A DNA stretch of 64,000 bases from Erpobdella octoculata (taxonomy: Eukaryota > Annelida > Clitellata > Hirudinida > Erpobdellidae): the NCBI GenBank assembly GCA_963978895.1, contig OZ022243.1:7205682-7269681 (forward strand). The letters are read 5' to 3'. The notes below the pieces were generated by a model. The model was not told where the DNA came from, searched no databases, and worked only from the letters and a program-made list of their open reading frames with translations. This document shows, piece after piece, positions 49,847 to 62,171 of this stretch; the first letter of the stretch is position 1, and each line of letters opens with the position of its first letter. Made by a program: the position numbers and the translations under genes.

Positions 49847-50166
49847 TGTTTATTACTTTAAACTTATAAGTTACTCTTTTTAGTTTATTTTATTTATTTT
49901 ATAACATAACTGTCTTTTTAAATTTTTCAAATTTTTTACAAATAAACGTAAATACGGCTGCAAACAAGGAATTCGTTAATAGTTTATCTTCCCAACAACG
50001 GGCTTCCCTTCGACGTTTTGAGTCTTTGGCAAAAAATTAACAAATACAAAATGGGCAATTATATTCAATGGAGTTTGTGTACAAGAATATATATATATAT
50101 ATATATATATAGATTGATAATATATGTAGCATTTTACAAAGTGCATTTCAAGCTAGGACAGACACA

Positions 50167-50511
50167 TAGGGGCGCAACCAGCCAAAAATCCTGGGGGGCT
50201 CAAGTTTGAAAAAGAAAAAAAACCCGCCACAGGCAAAATTTTTTTTGACTATTTTCAGTCTGCAGTTTTTTTGGAATCTTTAATAATTTATTAATGATAG
50301 AAAAGAAAGACTGAAAACTGAAGATAGTCAAACTCAGTCTCAAACCAGTTAAAGCAAATATTGAAAATTAAGTTTATGATATGTATAAACATATAAATAT
50401 ATAGGCATATAATAGGTTGAAAATAAATGTAGCACCCCCTTCCCCCACTCAAAGAAAAATTCATCATATTTGGAAAAACTGCAGGGCTCTCCGATTTGGC
50501 TTGCGCCCCTG
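50167..50511. mobile_element. hAT-like MITE with exact 8-bp target duplication
   Basis: Ends TAGGGGCGCAA and, reverse-complemented, CAGGGGCGCAA are flanked by CAGACACA on both sides (50159-50166 and 50512-50519). It is 345 bp with no coding capacity. It is inserted in the right part of the older 46156-50755 element. Confidence 0.8.
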
Positions 50512-51119
50512 CAGACACACAAGGCTAAAGTTCATACGAGCTCGATTGGATGGACCGAAGGCACTACAAGATTGTAAAATATTAGCAGAAATATATGATA
50601 TAACTAAGTAGATATAATTCAAAATGTATTAAAAATACTACGTTTATCAACTAATCTAAATACTCAAGCATAAGTGAGCTAATAAAACTTTTTTTTTGGT
50701 GGACAAAATCTTGGGAGGAGGGCGTCGCCCCCACAGCCCCCAATTGCCGCCTCTGTGCACGGGACGTGCTCGTATTTTGAAGTTTGTATTTATGCTTCAA
50801 ATTTAGGAAGAATATGCTTATAATGTTTATAATATAAATTAGGAATGCGACGAATCGGAATCCCGGATTCGGAAAAAATTCGGATCCGCCGAATCCATTC
50901 CAAAATTAATGTCCTTTTTAAAACTCGTGGACTACTCCTAATTATATTTAAATGAATAAATGGATGCTTAACTTTCTTTCTCTACGAACGTACCGTAACG
51001 AATCTTATAATTATTTTTAGTCAATACATATAAACTTATGTATGATTATAAAAATTTTATAAAATATATTAAATTTCTAAATGTAGATTTTAAAAGTTTC
51101 TAAATAAAATTTGAAAGAT

Positions 51120-51425
51120 GACTTCTGTCTTGGAGATATTCAGCTTTATTCTGTTGCATTTCATCCATTTCATTATCCCGGAGACACAACTATCAAGTTG
51201 ATCGTAAGCGTTCTAATATCTTCAATGCTGCAATGACCTTAGATCTGTAGATCATCAGCATAACCGTGGATCTCAAAACAGTGCTCAATAACCAAGCCAA
51301 AGACACTCGAATTGTAGAAGGGAAAAAACAACGGTCCAAGAATCGAGCCCTGTTTATAACTTCACATTTAACAAAAGACAAACCGGAAAGGTTACCATTA
51401 TACCGAACACGCGTGGTTGCCGTGG
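51120..51425 (-). pseudogene. LINE reverse transcriptase fragment
   Basis: The minus strand encodes GSILGPLFFPFYN and then IHGYADDLQI, the RT motif with the YADD catalytic box, ending in a stop (TAA). Further on, WMKCNRIKLNISKTEV appears in another frame, the usual sequence after the YADD box in CR1/L2-like elements. Frames are shifted, so the copy is dead. Nothing else of the element is visible. Confidence 0.7.
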
Positions 51426-52038
51426 TCTATTGAATTGGAATTTTTGCAGCCGTTGAAATACAATGATCAACAAATTTGCTAAGAAATTTTTGAAAAAAAA
51501 AACTGCTAATATTGTCAGTGATTGCTAGTAGACATATTTGATTCTTTTTTTTTGTTTTTTTCATTAGTTCTGATTGGCATTATCTTAGAAGCATGTTTTT
51601 AGTTTTTTTAAATTAACTTTTACTTGTTAAACATATATTCAAATATAACAACAACTGGAAAAATTTTACCAAAGGATACTCAATGTTGTTCAAAATAAAA
51701 CATTCACCACTACCACCACCATATTACTTATCCCTTTCCAACCAAATTCAACAAAGATTAAACATTAGTAATATGTGGTCATAATAAGTTGTGACAATAA
51801 TGTCGTAATACAGCAGTAACTTTTCAATTTTAAAACATCTTGCGAAACACCTCTGTTTAGCTCAGTGCTTAAAAATAAGTAAGAGCTGAAAAAGAGTGTG
51901 TTGGAACGCGTTCGCACTACGGTATTACTGGTATGTGGCTTAGTATATGTTAGTAATGGAAGTATTAAATAAGCTTGAAAGTATAGTGCTGTCTAATCAA
52001 ATAACATTATATATATTTTGGTTTACTACTTTATTTTG

Positions 52039-52290
52039 AACAAGTAAAGGAAAAACGAGTTTTTCAACACAAACTTTTATTTCAAATACACTCGATTTAG
52101 AAATATGAAAGATGTTCAAATTAAGTTTTTTAAATTGAATCACGTATTGTCATCCAATATAAAGCTATGCTTAAAGTTTCAGTTTTTTAGCTAGTCAAAA
52201 AGCTGGTTAAATTTTACTTGCAAGATTTGCGAACAGAGAAAGACACACACACACAAACATACACAAACAGATATTGTAACCTAAATAGAA
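52039..52290. repeat. Dispersed repeat, copy 2 (pairs with 12249-12500)
   Basis: Same blocks as the 12249 copy (ATTGTCATCCAATATAAAGC, TTACTTGCAAGATTTGCG), followed by a CA run. Confidence 0.6.
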
Positions 52291-52689
52291 GTTTGTATAA
52301 ACATTTTTTAAAAAGTTGAATTATAGCAATTAAACAAAAATAATGCTATTAAAATAACATTGTTAAAAAGTTTGCAAAAAAAAGTTTTAAAAAGTTGAAT
52401 TACAGCAATTAAACAAAAATAATGCTATTAAAATGACATTGTTATATTCAAAGTGCAAAACTGAAAAACTTTCGATGTGGCGGCGTTTTGTTATTTTAAC
52501 GCTAAAATGCAAACCTAAAACTCGGCGTAATTCAACAGTATAAACGAGATGCTGAATTTACGTATACGTATTTTAGTTAGTATTTAAATACCGATGAAGT
52601 ATTTTGTATTTTGGTATTTTAAATACGTTTTTATTTAATTTTATATTTTAAAAAACACCATATCAAACTACTTTTCTAAAAATACTTTT

Positions 52690-52915
52690 ATCTATCTATT
52701 TATATAAAAATCTCGTGTCATAGTGTTTGAAATTGAACTCCTCCAAAACGGCTGAACCGATTTTTATGAAATTTATTGTGTACATTTGGTAGGTCTGAGG
52801 ATAGGTCCTAGGCTACTTAGAATATCTTTTAAAAATTATTTTAAAAAGTTATTTTGGAAAAACAAAGAGGTGCAATTATGTTCTTTTTATAGGAAAATGC
52901 AACAGATAGACAGGT
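52690..52915 (+). mobile_element. Helitron-like 5' fragment
   Basis: Starts TCTATCTATTTATATAAAAA and contains CTCCAAAACGGCTGAACC and GATTTTTATGAAATT, sequence common at the 5' side of animal Helitrons. The 3' end is lost at the TA array at 52921. Confidence 0.5.
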
Positions 52916-52919
52916 ATAC

Positions 52920-53044
<125 letters not shown>

Positions 53045-53050
53045 AATATA

Positions 53051-54116
<1,066 letters not shown>

Positions 54117-54330
54117 TATATATATATAAATGACTGTCTGTGTGTGTGTGAGTTTGTCCTTTATAGAAATCCAAACCGCTGGAGCAATCTTGATGAAATT
54201 TGGCAAGGAAATGACTGTTTCCAGTTTGAACAAGTAATTAACACCAATTGCTTAGTCATGGTGAATTTTTGTTTTAAACTTGTTTCTTTTTGGCACAGAA
54301 CAACGCTAAGCTAGTTCAACTGAAACTCAC
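54117..54330 (+). mobile_element. Helitron-like 5' fragment
   Basis: TATATATATAAATGACTGTC and CAATCTTGATGAAATTTGGC are typical Helitron 5' words. It has no 3' end and runs into LRR-like sequence. Confidence 0.45.
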
Positions 54331-54376
54331 AATTTTCCTAAAGTTTCTAGAATTTTTAAACAGCATAAAAAGTCCG

Positions 54377-54711
54377 TTAAAAGACTTGGTGATTGAAGGA
54401 AACAAACTGCCATCATTAAACCCAGCTTAGTTCCAAGGTTTCAGCAGACATCTTACAACTTTGTCCCTCTCAAATATCTCTATCGAGAGAATAAAAAAAG
54501 AAGACTCTGAAGAGATAACAAATCTAAAAACTTTAAAACTTCGGAGAAATAAACTGCTTACGATATCAGTCGATTTTAAAACGTTTGTTGAAACCTGAAA
54601 GAACTGGATATTAAAAGTAATCCGACTGCATGTTTTGGTGCAATGTTTTGGGTAGTAAGTCGCTCTAATAAATATGAATGCTCAATCGATACCAACTTTC
54701 GCAAATGTTGA
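54377..54711 (+). pseudogene. Broken leucine-rich-repeat gene with LRR C-terminal cap
   Basis: Frame 1 encodes LKDLVIEGNKLPSLNPA, a stop (TAG 54428-54430), then FQGFSRHLTTLSLSNIS and NLKTLKLRRNKLLTI to a second stop. A frameshift leads to LDIKSNPTACFGAMFW and YECSIDTNFRKC, an LRRCT-like cap with spaced cysteines, then a stop. LxxLxLxxN repeats are clear. Extracellular LRR proteins bind ligands or microbes; this copy cannot encode one. With the Ig fragment at 55024 it probably came from an LRR-Ig receptor. Confidence 0.6.
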
Positions 54712-55023
54712 ACATATTTTAGTCTTACAACAAATGCTATGATAAATACTTAAAAAAAATGTATCATCCGGTAACAATGTCTGAATTATTTTCAAACGTT
54801 TCAAAAACAGTGAGTTTAACAAGCCGATTCCTTGGAGATTTTAAGGTTCCAGGACACCCTGTCGCCGTCAAAGACATTCAAATTAGTCTGCACCGTCTAT
54901 TCCAAGCCGCCGGCATGTACAGTAACAATAATTTGCCCGAACAATCATAGATATACTCATTTGAATAGGAAGAACAAAATTTTATTCAGCCCATCGTATC
55001 ATAAGAAGTTCTAAAAAAAAAAA

Positions 55024-55110
55024 GATCATGGACTGTACTGGTGCACAGTCGAAAGCAGTCTCGGTTCTGTTAATGCTTCGATAAACGTTCAATTCAAAGT
55101 CGTGAGTGGT
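55024..55110 (+). pseudogene. Immunoglobulin-domain fragment
   Basis: Encodes DHGLYWCTVESSLGSVNASI, the D-x-G-x-Y-x-C end of an Ig domain, then INVQFKVVSG. It is in the same orientation as and about 310 bp after the LRR relic. Nearby frames (54759-54950) do not show an Ig start. It is either a surviving exon of a decaying LRR-Ig gene or part of a gene whose other exons I cannot place. Confidence 0.45.
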
Positions 55111-55836
55111 TTTTCGAGTATTGCAAAACAATTTCACGCTCTGTTTTATTTGTTTCTCACTTTTACTTCTGTTTTGAAAAAAGTGATTTGTTTTTGTTCA
55201 ATAAAAAGTTTTCAGTCAGTTGATAAAATAACGTACACACAAACATTTTTTACACGCGTGAACATGAATTGCAGTATTTTATTTAAATTGATTAATTTAC
55301 AAATCACCTGACGTAGTTTTTAATGCTTTAAAGTTCAGTTTTAAGGTTTTTTCAAGTTTAAGTGTTGTATTGCTCACATATGATTGCAAGAATAATTATG
55401 TTGTTGTGAAAAATATTTTTCCAGTTGTAGCAGTTTCTTTGAAATAAAACTAAATTTTATAAACTTTTTATTCAGAACGCACATTGAGTCAATAATAAAT
55501 ACAAGCTAGCTACAAATAAATTTTTTTGTAATTCATAATAATTCTTAAAACTACAAAAACGCAATAAATGCCTAAATAAATCTGAACAGTTTTAAGAGTT
55601 AGCATAAAATGATCCACATTTACACATATAAAAAATTTATTCTGATTTTAACAAATCAATAAGTTTTCATAAATACCTCATGACTAACTTTAAAATAAGA
55701 TTTTTTAAAATTATTATTAAAATTAATTATCAGTAAAAATCAAGTTTAAAATTTGAAAGCAAGTTATTTCATTGTGACACGTTTTCATAATTTGATGTCT
55801 GAATTCATCGATTCAAAGATTTCAGTTGAAACAAAT
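55111..55836. other. Intergenic, nothing recognised
   Basis: AT-rich, without recognisable coding or repeat sequence. The right end should contain the 3' UTR of the fibrinogen-domain gene. Confidence 0.35.
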
Positions 55837-58800
55837 TCATTTTCTTCGAAGCATCATCTGACAGGATTTTATTGGTCTAAAATTATTAAATGAAGACCAG
55901 TGTATAACTTTCCCGTTTTCAAGAAAAGGGTTGGTAGAATAAAAACTATTCAAATTTGCATAGGCACAATAGTTATACCACCAGGCTCCCATCCGATCAA
56001 CTGCACAGTTACATGGACAATAATCATTATCATTGTCGTAAGTTGTAAATTTCATTCCGCTGTGAAAAGAATTCAACGAATCACCTGGATGCAATTTTAA
56101 AAGTTTTCCTAAGTTATTAGAATATTTTAATTATGTTACAATGTAAAAGTATTTATTGCTAAAGAATGAGCATACATCAATTCTGCAAACAACTAAATTG
56201 ACCATACTAAATAGTAATTAAATAAAAGTTATTATTATACGAACCTGCTGTTCCAGAATACCCAAATACTGTCAAAACGTATTTCGAATCTGGGGAACCA
56301 ACTGTAAAGTTAAGATACTCAGCATAAGCACTGCTACCATTGAATAATTCCATTTCCACTCTCAAACTGTAAGCGTTCTTATTGGTCAAACAGTACAACA
56401 AATAATTGCCTGCAATTAAATTTTTTGTTGACAAGTTTAATTGAATAATTATTTTTTAAATATGATTTAGGCTGATTTTTACTTCTGTGATTATTTCACA
56501 TAATTAAGTTATATAATAAAACAATTACAAGTTTTGTTAATACGATTTTTAGATTCCAACTATTTTTATCTTGGAGATGTATTTTCTGTACTTTGTTTTG
56601 AGGTTTAGAAGATATCACCCTCCCCTTCAGTTAATATTATAAATTATAATAAACTTCATTTGTGTTGCTATTAAATTTCTGTTTCAAACATATTTGTAGG
56701 TATTTTTTAATGCTTGGCTGTAATGTTAAAGTTAGATACAAAATATTTCCAATTTTATTAGACAAGTGATTCAGTTTCTGTGCTAACGTCATCAAGGTGT
56801 TTTAAACAGAATTAAATTCACTAGAAGATTTTAAGTTGTTTTAGTTAAAAAAAACAGGAAAGGTTTTTGATAAAATTAGAATGAAACACAAATTTGCTTA
56901 ATTGATTAAAAAAATTGAGTTTACTAGAAAATTCCAAATTGTTTTTATAAAAAAACTAGTTAATTTAGTATTATTGACTAACATTGATAATAATCAAACC
57001 AAACAAAACTTTACATAATTTAAAAATGTTTAAAAAGAAAGGTTTTTAATCATGCTCAGGGATTGGCATTTATAATCTGACTGTATTTAGAATCGTTATG
57101 CAGTTGTTGATATTTGAAAGAAAAAACAATATATTACATAGAATTTATTTATTATTATTTATTATTTATGCGACAATTTATATAGCGCCTTATGCAGCAG
57201 AAGCCGCTTTAAGGCCACTTTACAATGTTGGCAACTTGCAAATAAGACTAACGGCGTATGCGTTGTTTTACGGCGCCGCTGGCGGCCCCGCATACTACTC
57301 GATAGCTCCACAAGTGCACGAAGGACTTTAACCCCCAACCGAAGTTGGTACTCATTTATCGACCACTTAAGGATGAAACGCTGAGTTGACGTGAGCACAT
57401 GCCAATTAGTGAGCTGGTTTCTTGCTCAAGGAAATTACGTGCCCGGACCGGGAATCAAACCCGGGTCCTCCGACTCTCAAAGCCGGTGTCTATACCACTA
57501 GACTAACACGTCATACTACTGTGTTATGTGCCGAGACAAATAAATTTTAGATGTCGTATACTAATTTAAAAAATTTGAAGTAATGTATATTAGTACATTA
57601 ATATATAATAAAAACAGCCAACCCAGCCAATATTCTCTTTTTATATTTCCAAATCCATTTTCATAATCCACCCATCCTCTATAGAAATCTACTGATCCAT
57701 CAATACGACGTTGAATTACCTGGGTTGTTAAAAACATTCATTATTTTACTTATACTTCTTACAAGCCAAATACAATTTTAACCATGTATTTGTCGTTGCT
57801 TGATGTAATCTGACAGTAAACAGGATATGTCTGGTTATCCACTTTCATCCAATATACTCCACTATCTTCTGAATCAAGGCCAGGTATGTCGCTGCAATCT
57901 TCAATTTCTAAAAACAGAAATAATTGAAAACATTTAAAAATTAAAATTTTTTGTTTTTGCTCAAATTTTAAAATTATTTATCTTTTGTTTTATTTCAATG
58001 AATTACCTACAAAATGTTTAAAATTCAATTACTTGAAGCGAGATTTTAGTTTTATTTTGGCATTGTAAAAAAAACTAGTTCACATTTCAAGTTTTAGCTT
58101 GTTGTATGAAGAAAATTTTGTTAAATTTTTTTCAAAGAAATTGTCTAAACTTGTTAGTAAAAAATCAAAACCAAAAACAAAATTAATATAAAAAAATTTC
58201 AACAACCCACCTTTAAAGTAGCAAGCGGAATTCATTTTAGAAACCATCTTTTCAATAAATAACAGTTTATTAATTAGAATTTTTTTAAAATAATTCATTG
58301 TTCATAATTTTTTCTTTTACGTTATACAATTAAATAATTAAAATAAACAATAATTATTACCATTTAGTAAAACATTTTGCGGCAGGGATTTGAAAATTTT
58401 AGTAAAAAAATTAATATAAATTTGTACCGCATAGTACTCTCCTTGTGTTTTCTTGTCAGTGACCAAAGTTATATTAGATAATGGACATGGTTGATCAAAT
58501 AACTGACATGTTCCATCTGATTCCAGATAATTAAATCCCAAACAGACCTGAACTTCTCCAACAAGAGGACTCTCACCAGGAGAACGTCGAAATAAAACTG
58601 AAAAATTTCCATAAGTAGCAAACGCTCCACGATAAGTATAGTTGAAAGTTTGTAAAAAAGATTGTAGCTGGTTGTCAAAACGTATTTCTTGATCACGGCC
58701 ATTAGAAGCGCAGTAATTTGCACATTCTGCCTTGGACGACTTTTCTTTTTGACTCATTGGCAACAAATTACAACTCAACGCTTTGTTGCTTTCATCGTGT

Positions 58801-58895
58801 AAATGACATTTTGTAAAATATCTTTCTTCGCTAGTTTGCCCATTATTGATAGAAGCAAAAATGACGGAGAAAAAATATATGTAACATATACTCAT
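55837..58895 (-). CDS. Secreted PAN-like plus fibrinogen-domain protein (5 exons, 389 aa)
   Basis: Fibrinogen-related proteins bind carbohydrate or acetyl groups and act in recognition and defence. Exons, 5' to 3': 58895-58361, 57907-57783, 57719-57623, 56409-56245, 56084-55837 (stop); phases close. The start chosen is [14 protein letters not shown], a signal peptide just after an AG acceptor at 58898-58899; an in-frame upstream ATG (59027) is less likely. Residues about 25-178 contain [10 protein letters not shown] and [16 protein letters not shown], a PAN/Apple-like cysteine pattern. The fibrinogen C-terminal domain runs from about 179 to 389: [55 protein letters not shown], calcium-site [26 protein letters not shown], and the final LRRK. 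Some copies of the fold have SGVYxI and WxxLGNENI; here YWLGNYLLYC replaces the latter. A SINE sits in intron 3. Confidence 0.88.
57139..57518 (-). mobile_element. tRNA-derived SINE in intron 3 of the fibrinogen-domain gene
   Basis: The minus strand starts with a tRNA-like head: TTAGTCTAGTGGTATAGACA (A box), an anticodon-arm-like CCGGCTTTGAGAGTCGG, and GGGTTTGATTCCCGG (B box) near 57450. A conserved-looking body follows, ending GGCGCTATATAAATTGTCGC and an ATAAATAAT tail at 57139. Head, body and short A/T-rich tail is SINE architecture. The cloverleaf acceptor stem does not close, so it is not a functional tRNA. Confidence 0.75.
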
Positions 58896-60152
58896 AGCTG
58901 AAATATATTTTACTGACCAGCAAATAACGAAATTTTTGAAAATATTTAATATATATTTCACCAAATTTGACTTTTTAAAAGTGTTTTTTTCCATATAGTC
59001 AAAATAATGTGTAGTTTTCAAAAACATTTCAAACTAACAATACAATTTGTAAAACTAATAATGAATTATAATTGTATAGCAATTAAATCAATAAAAATTT
59101 CAAAGATCATACATTAATGTTTTCTGAAAACAAAAAAAAACAAAACAAAATAACTTTTGAAAAGATAAAGCTTTTCCAAGTGTTTTTTACCGTACATGGA
59201 AAATCAATAAAATTGTGCTAAAAGTGCAAACATTTATTTGAAATTTTAAAAATTTCAATTTATAATTACAAAAAAACTAAAAAAAGTTAAATTTGACAAA
59301 CAAAAACAACCAAACGTGCAATCAACGTAAAATTGTTTTTATTTTTTTTTTTATAAAATTTGTCTTCAGCTCAGTGCCGGATTAACACTTATGAAGGCTC
59401 TGGCACACTGAGAAAAATAAGCCCCCCTCTACATTATAAAATTTACAAATTATGGCTTCAGTGTTTCAATTCAAAACCTAATGAAATGTAGTAAATAATT
59501 ACACAGTTGAAAGTTAACAACTATAAAGTCTCAATTAAGTACAACGTGGACAGATTGAATTTCAATTCATTACATGTCACTGATAGTTTCCATTCTCAAA
59601 TAAGAACTTAAAAAACTGTCAAATTGTTTGTTGAGTCTAAACTTGTTTTGTCAAAATTAAGGAAAAACTAATTTTTACACGCTTTTCTCTAGCTTCACAT
59701 GTCCGTTGAATTGTCTGACAAAGTTTGTAATCACATTTTGGCCCAATTCCTAGTAAGCATGCATTCGATCTGAAATTTGGAATAAAGTCATATACTGGAT
59801 ACCATAACAGTATCAATTAAAAAAATTAATAATTACACTTTAGATTATTTTAAATGATATACTCTGTTTCATTCTTTCATTCTTTCCTTGACTGATACAA
59901 TCTATCAGGAAACAACAGCTATAATACAAGATAAAAAAAGAAACCACATGTAAAATACAACAGACGATAAGGCAAAATATTATTAAAAGCAAATTATAAA
60001 ATTTACGGTAATTTTTTATTTGTTAACAAAAACGTGATTTTTGGGATCCGTACGCAGCCCCAACAACTTAGATTATTTGACATAAAAAACTAATAGAAAT
60101 AAACTATATCAGTAATGTCTCTTATAGAAAAAACATTGTTTTTTATGTTAAA
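58896..60152. other. Upstream region of the fibrinogen-domain gene
   Basis: The minus-strand gene promoter and a 5' UTR exon are expected here, but none can be placed. CAGTGCCGGATTAACA at 59375 is a lone hAT-like end. 59640-59790 shares blocks (CACATGTCCGTTGAATT, GATCTGAAATTTGGAATA) with sequence near 11848-11890 and 38288-38345, another dispersed family. Confidence 0.35.
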
Positions 60153-61581
60153 CTAGCAGTGCCCGTAGCGGCTTCTCTCGCATGAAATTAGAAAATTTGA
60201 ACCGTGCATCCATAGGTGTCGGCTCGGCCCGTCGACAACTTGGCCCAGCCCGTTTCAAAAACCGAAATTCCTGGACCGGCACGGCCCGTCTAATATGGGC
60301 CCGGCCCGTTTTTACAAGCCTAGAAGTTCTATATACTTGATGAAAAACTTCGGCCCGTCCCACCTTGACTTCAGGTTTAGCCCGGCCCGTCTGAACACCC
60401 TAAAATCATTAAAATGTCTATATACCTGGTTAAAAATCTCGGCCCGTCCCACCTTGATTTAAGGTTTGCGCAGGGCCGTATGAAGACCCTAAAATAACGG
60501 CTTGGCCTGTCCGTCCGGTGATAAACTGAACTCATCTACTTTTAACCGGCGCAAAACCTCAAAATACTAATTTTCACATCTGTAGCACTTACAGTTTTTG
60601 AGTAGCAGTTAAAATTAAATAACCTTTTCTCCACTTCACATTTGAGGTCCTGTAAACCAAATTTTCAAAAAATGGTGAAACACGTATATCATTATTTTTA
60701 AAGTAAAAACTAAATTTTAATTTAACTTTTGTAGCATTTACAGTTTTTGAGTAGCAGTTACTTTAAAAACCAAGTAACCCTATTTTCCACCCCATATTTG
60801 AAGTCCTGGAAACCAAATTTTCAAAAAATGGTAAAACACATAAATCATTATTTCTAGAGTAAAAACCAAATACTAATTTTTACTCCTGTAGCATTTACAG
60901 TTTTCGAGTAGCAGTTACATTAAAAACCAAATAACCTTATTTTCCACCCCACATTTGAGGTCCTGGAAACCAAATTTTCAAAAAATTGGTAAAACACGTA
61001 TATCTTTATTTTTAGAATAGAAACTAAATACTAATTTTTACATCTGTGGTATTTACAGTTTTTGAGTAGGAGTTACTTTAAAAAACAAATAACCCTATTT
61101 TCCACCCCACATTTGAAGTCCTGGATACCAAATTTTCAAGAAATGCTAAAACACGTATTTCATTATTTTTGGAGTAGAAACTAAATACTAATTTTTACTC
61201 CTGTAGCTTCACAGTTTTTGAGTAGCAGCTACTTTAAAAACTAAATAACCTAATTTTCCAACGTACATTTGGGGTTTGGGAAACCGAATTTTCAAAAAAT
61301 GATGAAACACGTATCTTTTTATTTTTCAAGAATCCATATACCAAATTTCAAAATCTCCTCATTTTTGGTTTTCGAGATATACATTGTTTTAAAAAAAGTT
61401 TTTTTTCCAGTTTCTTCCCCTCAGGAGCAAAATTTTCAAAAATCCATTTTTAGTGGATGCTTACGCAATAAAAGTAATATAAGTTCCAAATTTCACGTTC
61501 CTCGGATGAGGCGTTTGAGCTCGGCGTTGATTATCAGTCAGTCAGTCAGGACATGTTCTTTTATATATATATATATATAGA
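60153..61581 (-). mobile_element. Helitron-like element (1.43 kb) with internal tandem repeats
   Basis: Read on the minus strand, the 5' end is T(TA)n after TC at 61581-61580, and the 3' end is CTAG at 60156-60153 followed by T, preceded by a GC-rich segment (GCCGCTACGGGCAC). The interior (60540-61290) has about six tandem units of roughly 125 bp containing CCCACATTTGAGGTCCTGGA and TTTTTGAGTAGCAGTTAC. 60220-60480 is a second array of CGGCCCGTC-type words. No Rep/helicase ORF is present. Confidence 0.6.
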
Positions 61582-61917
61582 TAAATAACTTATTCAGATA
61601 AATTTCATTTTAATTTTGAATTGTTTGTAAATTTCAAGATTTATGCAGCAGCACTTTTTAATTTAAACAAAGTTTCATAAAGCCGATTTTTAGGTTTGTT
61701 TTATTTTGTCCATTTTTTTGTTTATACAGTCAGCTGATCTTAAAAGAGCCTACCCAATTATGCTTAACAACGTCGAGAAAAAAACCGAAGTTATAAAATA
61801 GATTAACTGGCTAAGATTAAGTTGGTTTCATCAAATTGGTTGCAAAATTATCTTTAAAAAGTATGATAGAATCAAAATTCTATTTGAGAGTGCAATTTCT
61901 ATTTCAATTGCTTTTAG

Positions 61918-62171
61918 ATAATATGTTAAACAGTCCATATCCTCTAACAACGTACAACTTGTGGACTGGAGGCAAACAGCTTGCTCTGAACAGTGGAACT
62001 TTTGTATGGGAGCCTTATCTGAACAACATAATCGTCATAAACAATACTTTGTGGTACCCTGGTCAGCCAACAAGTTCGGCGAGCGAGAGGAACATCTGGA
62101 ATGACTTCAGATGGTACATTGATCTTTGCAGTAATTAAAGATATGTTGTCTGTGAAATATTTCTAATTTAA
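61918..62171 (+). pseudogene. C-type-lectin-like exon with one in-frame stop
   Basis: After an acceptor (TTGCTTTTAG, 61917), the frame encodes YNLWTGGKQLALNSGTFVWE, then LWYPGQPTSS and RNIWNDFRW, matching the C-terminal half of a C-type lectin domain (W-T-G, W-x-P-x-x-P, W-N-D). The frame reads DLCSN, a TAA stop at 62136-62138, then RYVVCEIFLI and a second stop (62169-62171). RYVVCE is the usual last strand and cysteine of this fold. The sequence therefore looks like a lectin exon cut by one nonsense codon. The first half of the domain is not visible upstream, where the Helitron lies. Confidence 0.6.

Larger units (their letters stand above)
46299..50087 (+). mobile_element. Penelope-like retroelement, near full length
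   Basis: Contains the intact RT/GIY-YIG ORF (46454-49465) and a roughly 620-bp 3' region with a hammerhead-like motif. The segment 46318-46463 reappears, reverse-complemented, at about 49955-50087. Its first part (46302-46365) is also inverted relative to 46463-46528. This mix of inverted and partly direct terminal copies is typical of Penelope-like elements. Both sides abut TA repeat. Confidence 0.85.
46156..50755. mobile_element. hAT-like element interrupted by nested insertions
   Basis: Inverted ends CAGAGGCGGCGATT (46156) and AATTGCCGCCTCTG (ending 50755) are flanked by an exact 8-bp direct duplication TGCACGGG (46148-46155 and 50756-50763), the hAT-type target duplication length. Only a few hundred bp at each side belong to this element. 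Its interior is occupied by (TA)n, the Penelope-like element and a second MITE. No transposase of its own is visible. Confidence 0.75.

Noticed and set aside
57430..57518. tRNA gene
   Set aside because: A and B boxes are present but the acceptor stem does not pair; it is the head of a SINE with a typical body and tail.
58208..58250. Possible extra exon of the fibrinogen-domain gene
   Set aside because: Inclusion breaks the phase and introduces a stop; exon 1 joins directly to 57907 in frame.
59375..59415. hAT element starting CAGTGCCGGATTAA
   Set aside because: No matching inverted end or target duplication was found in the window.
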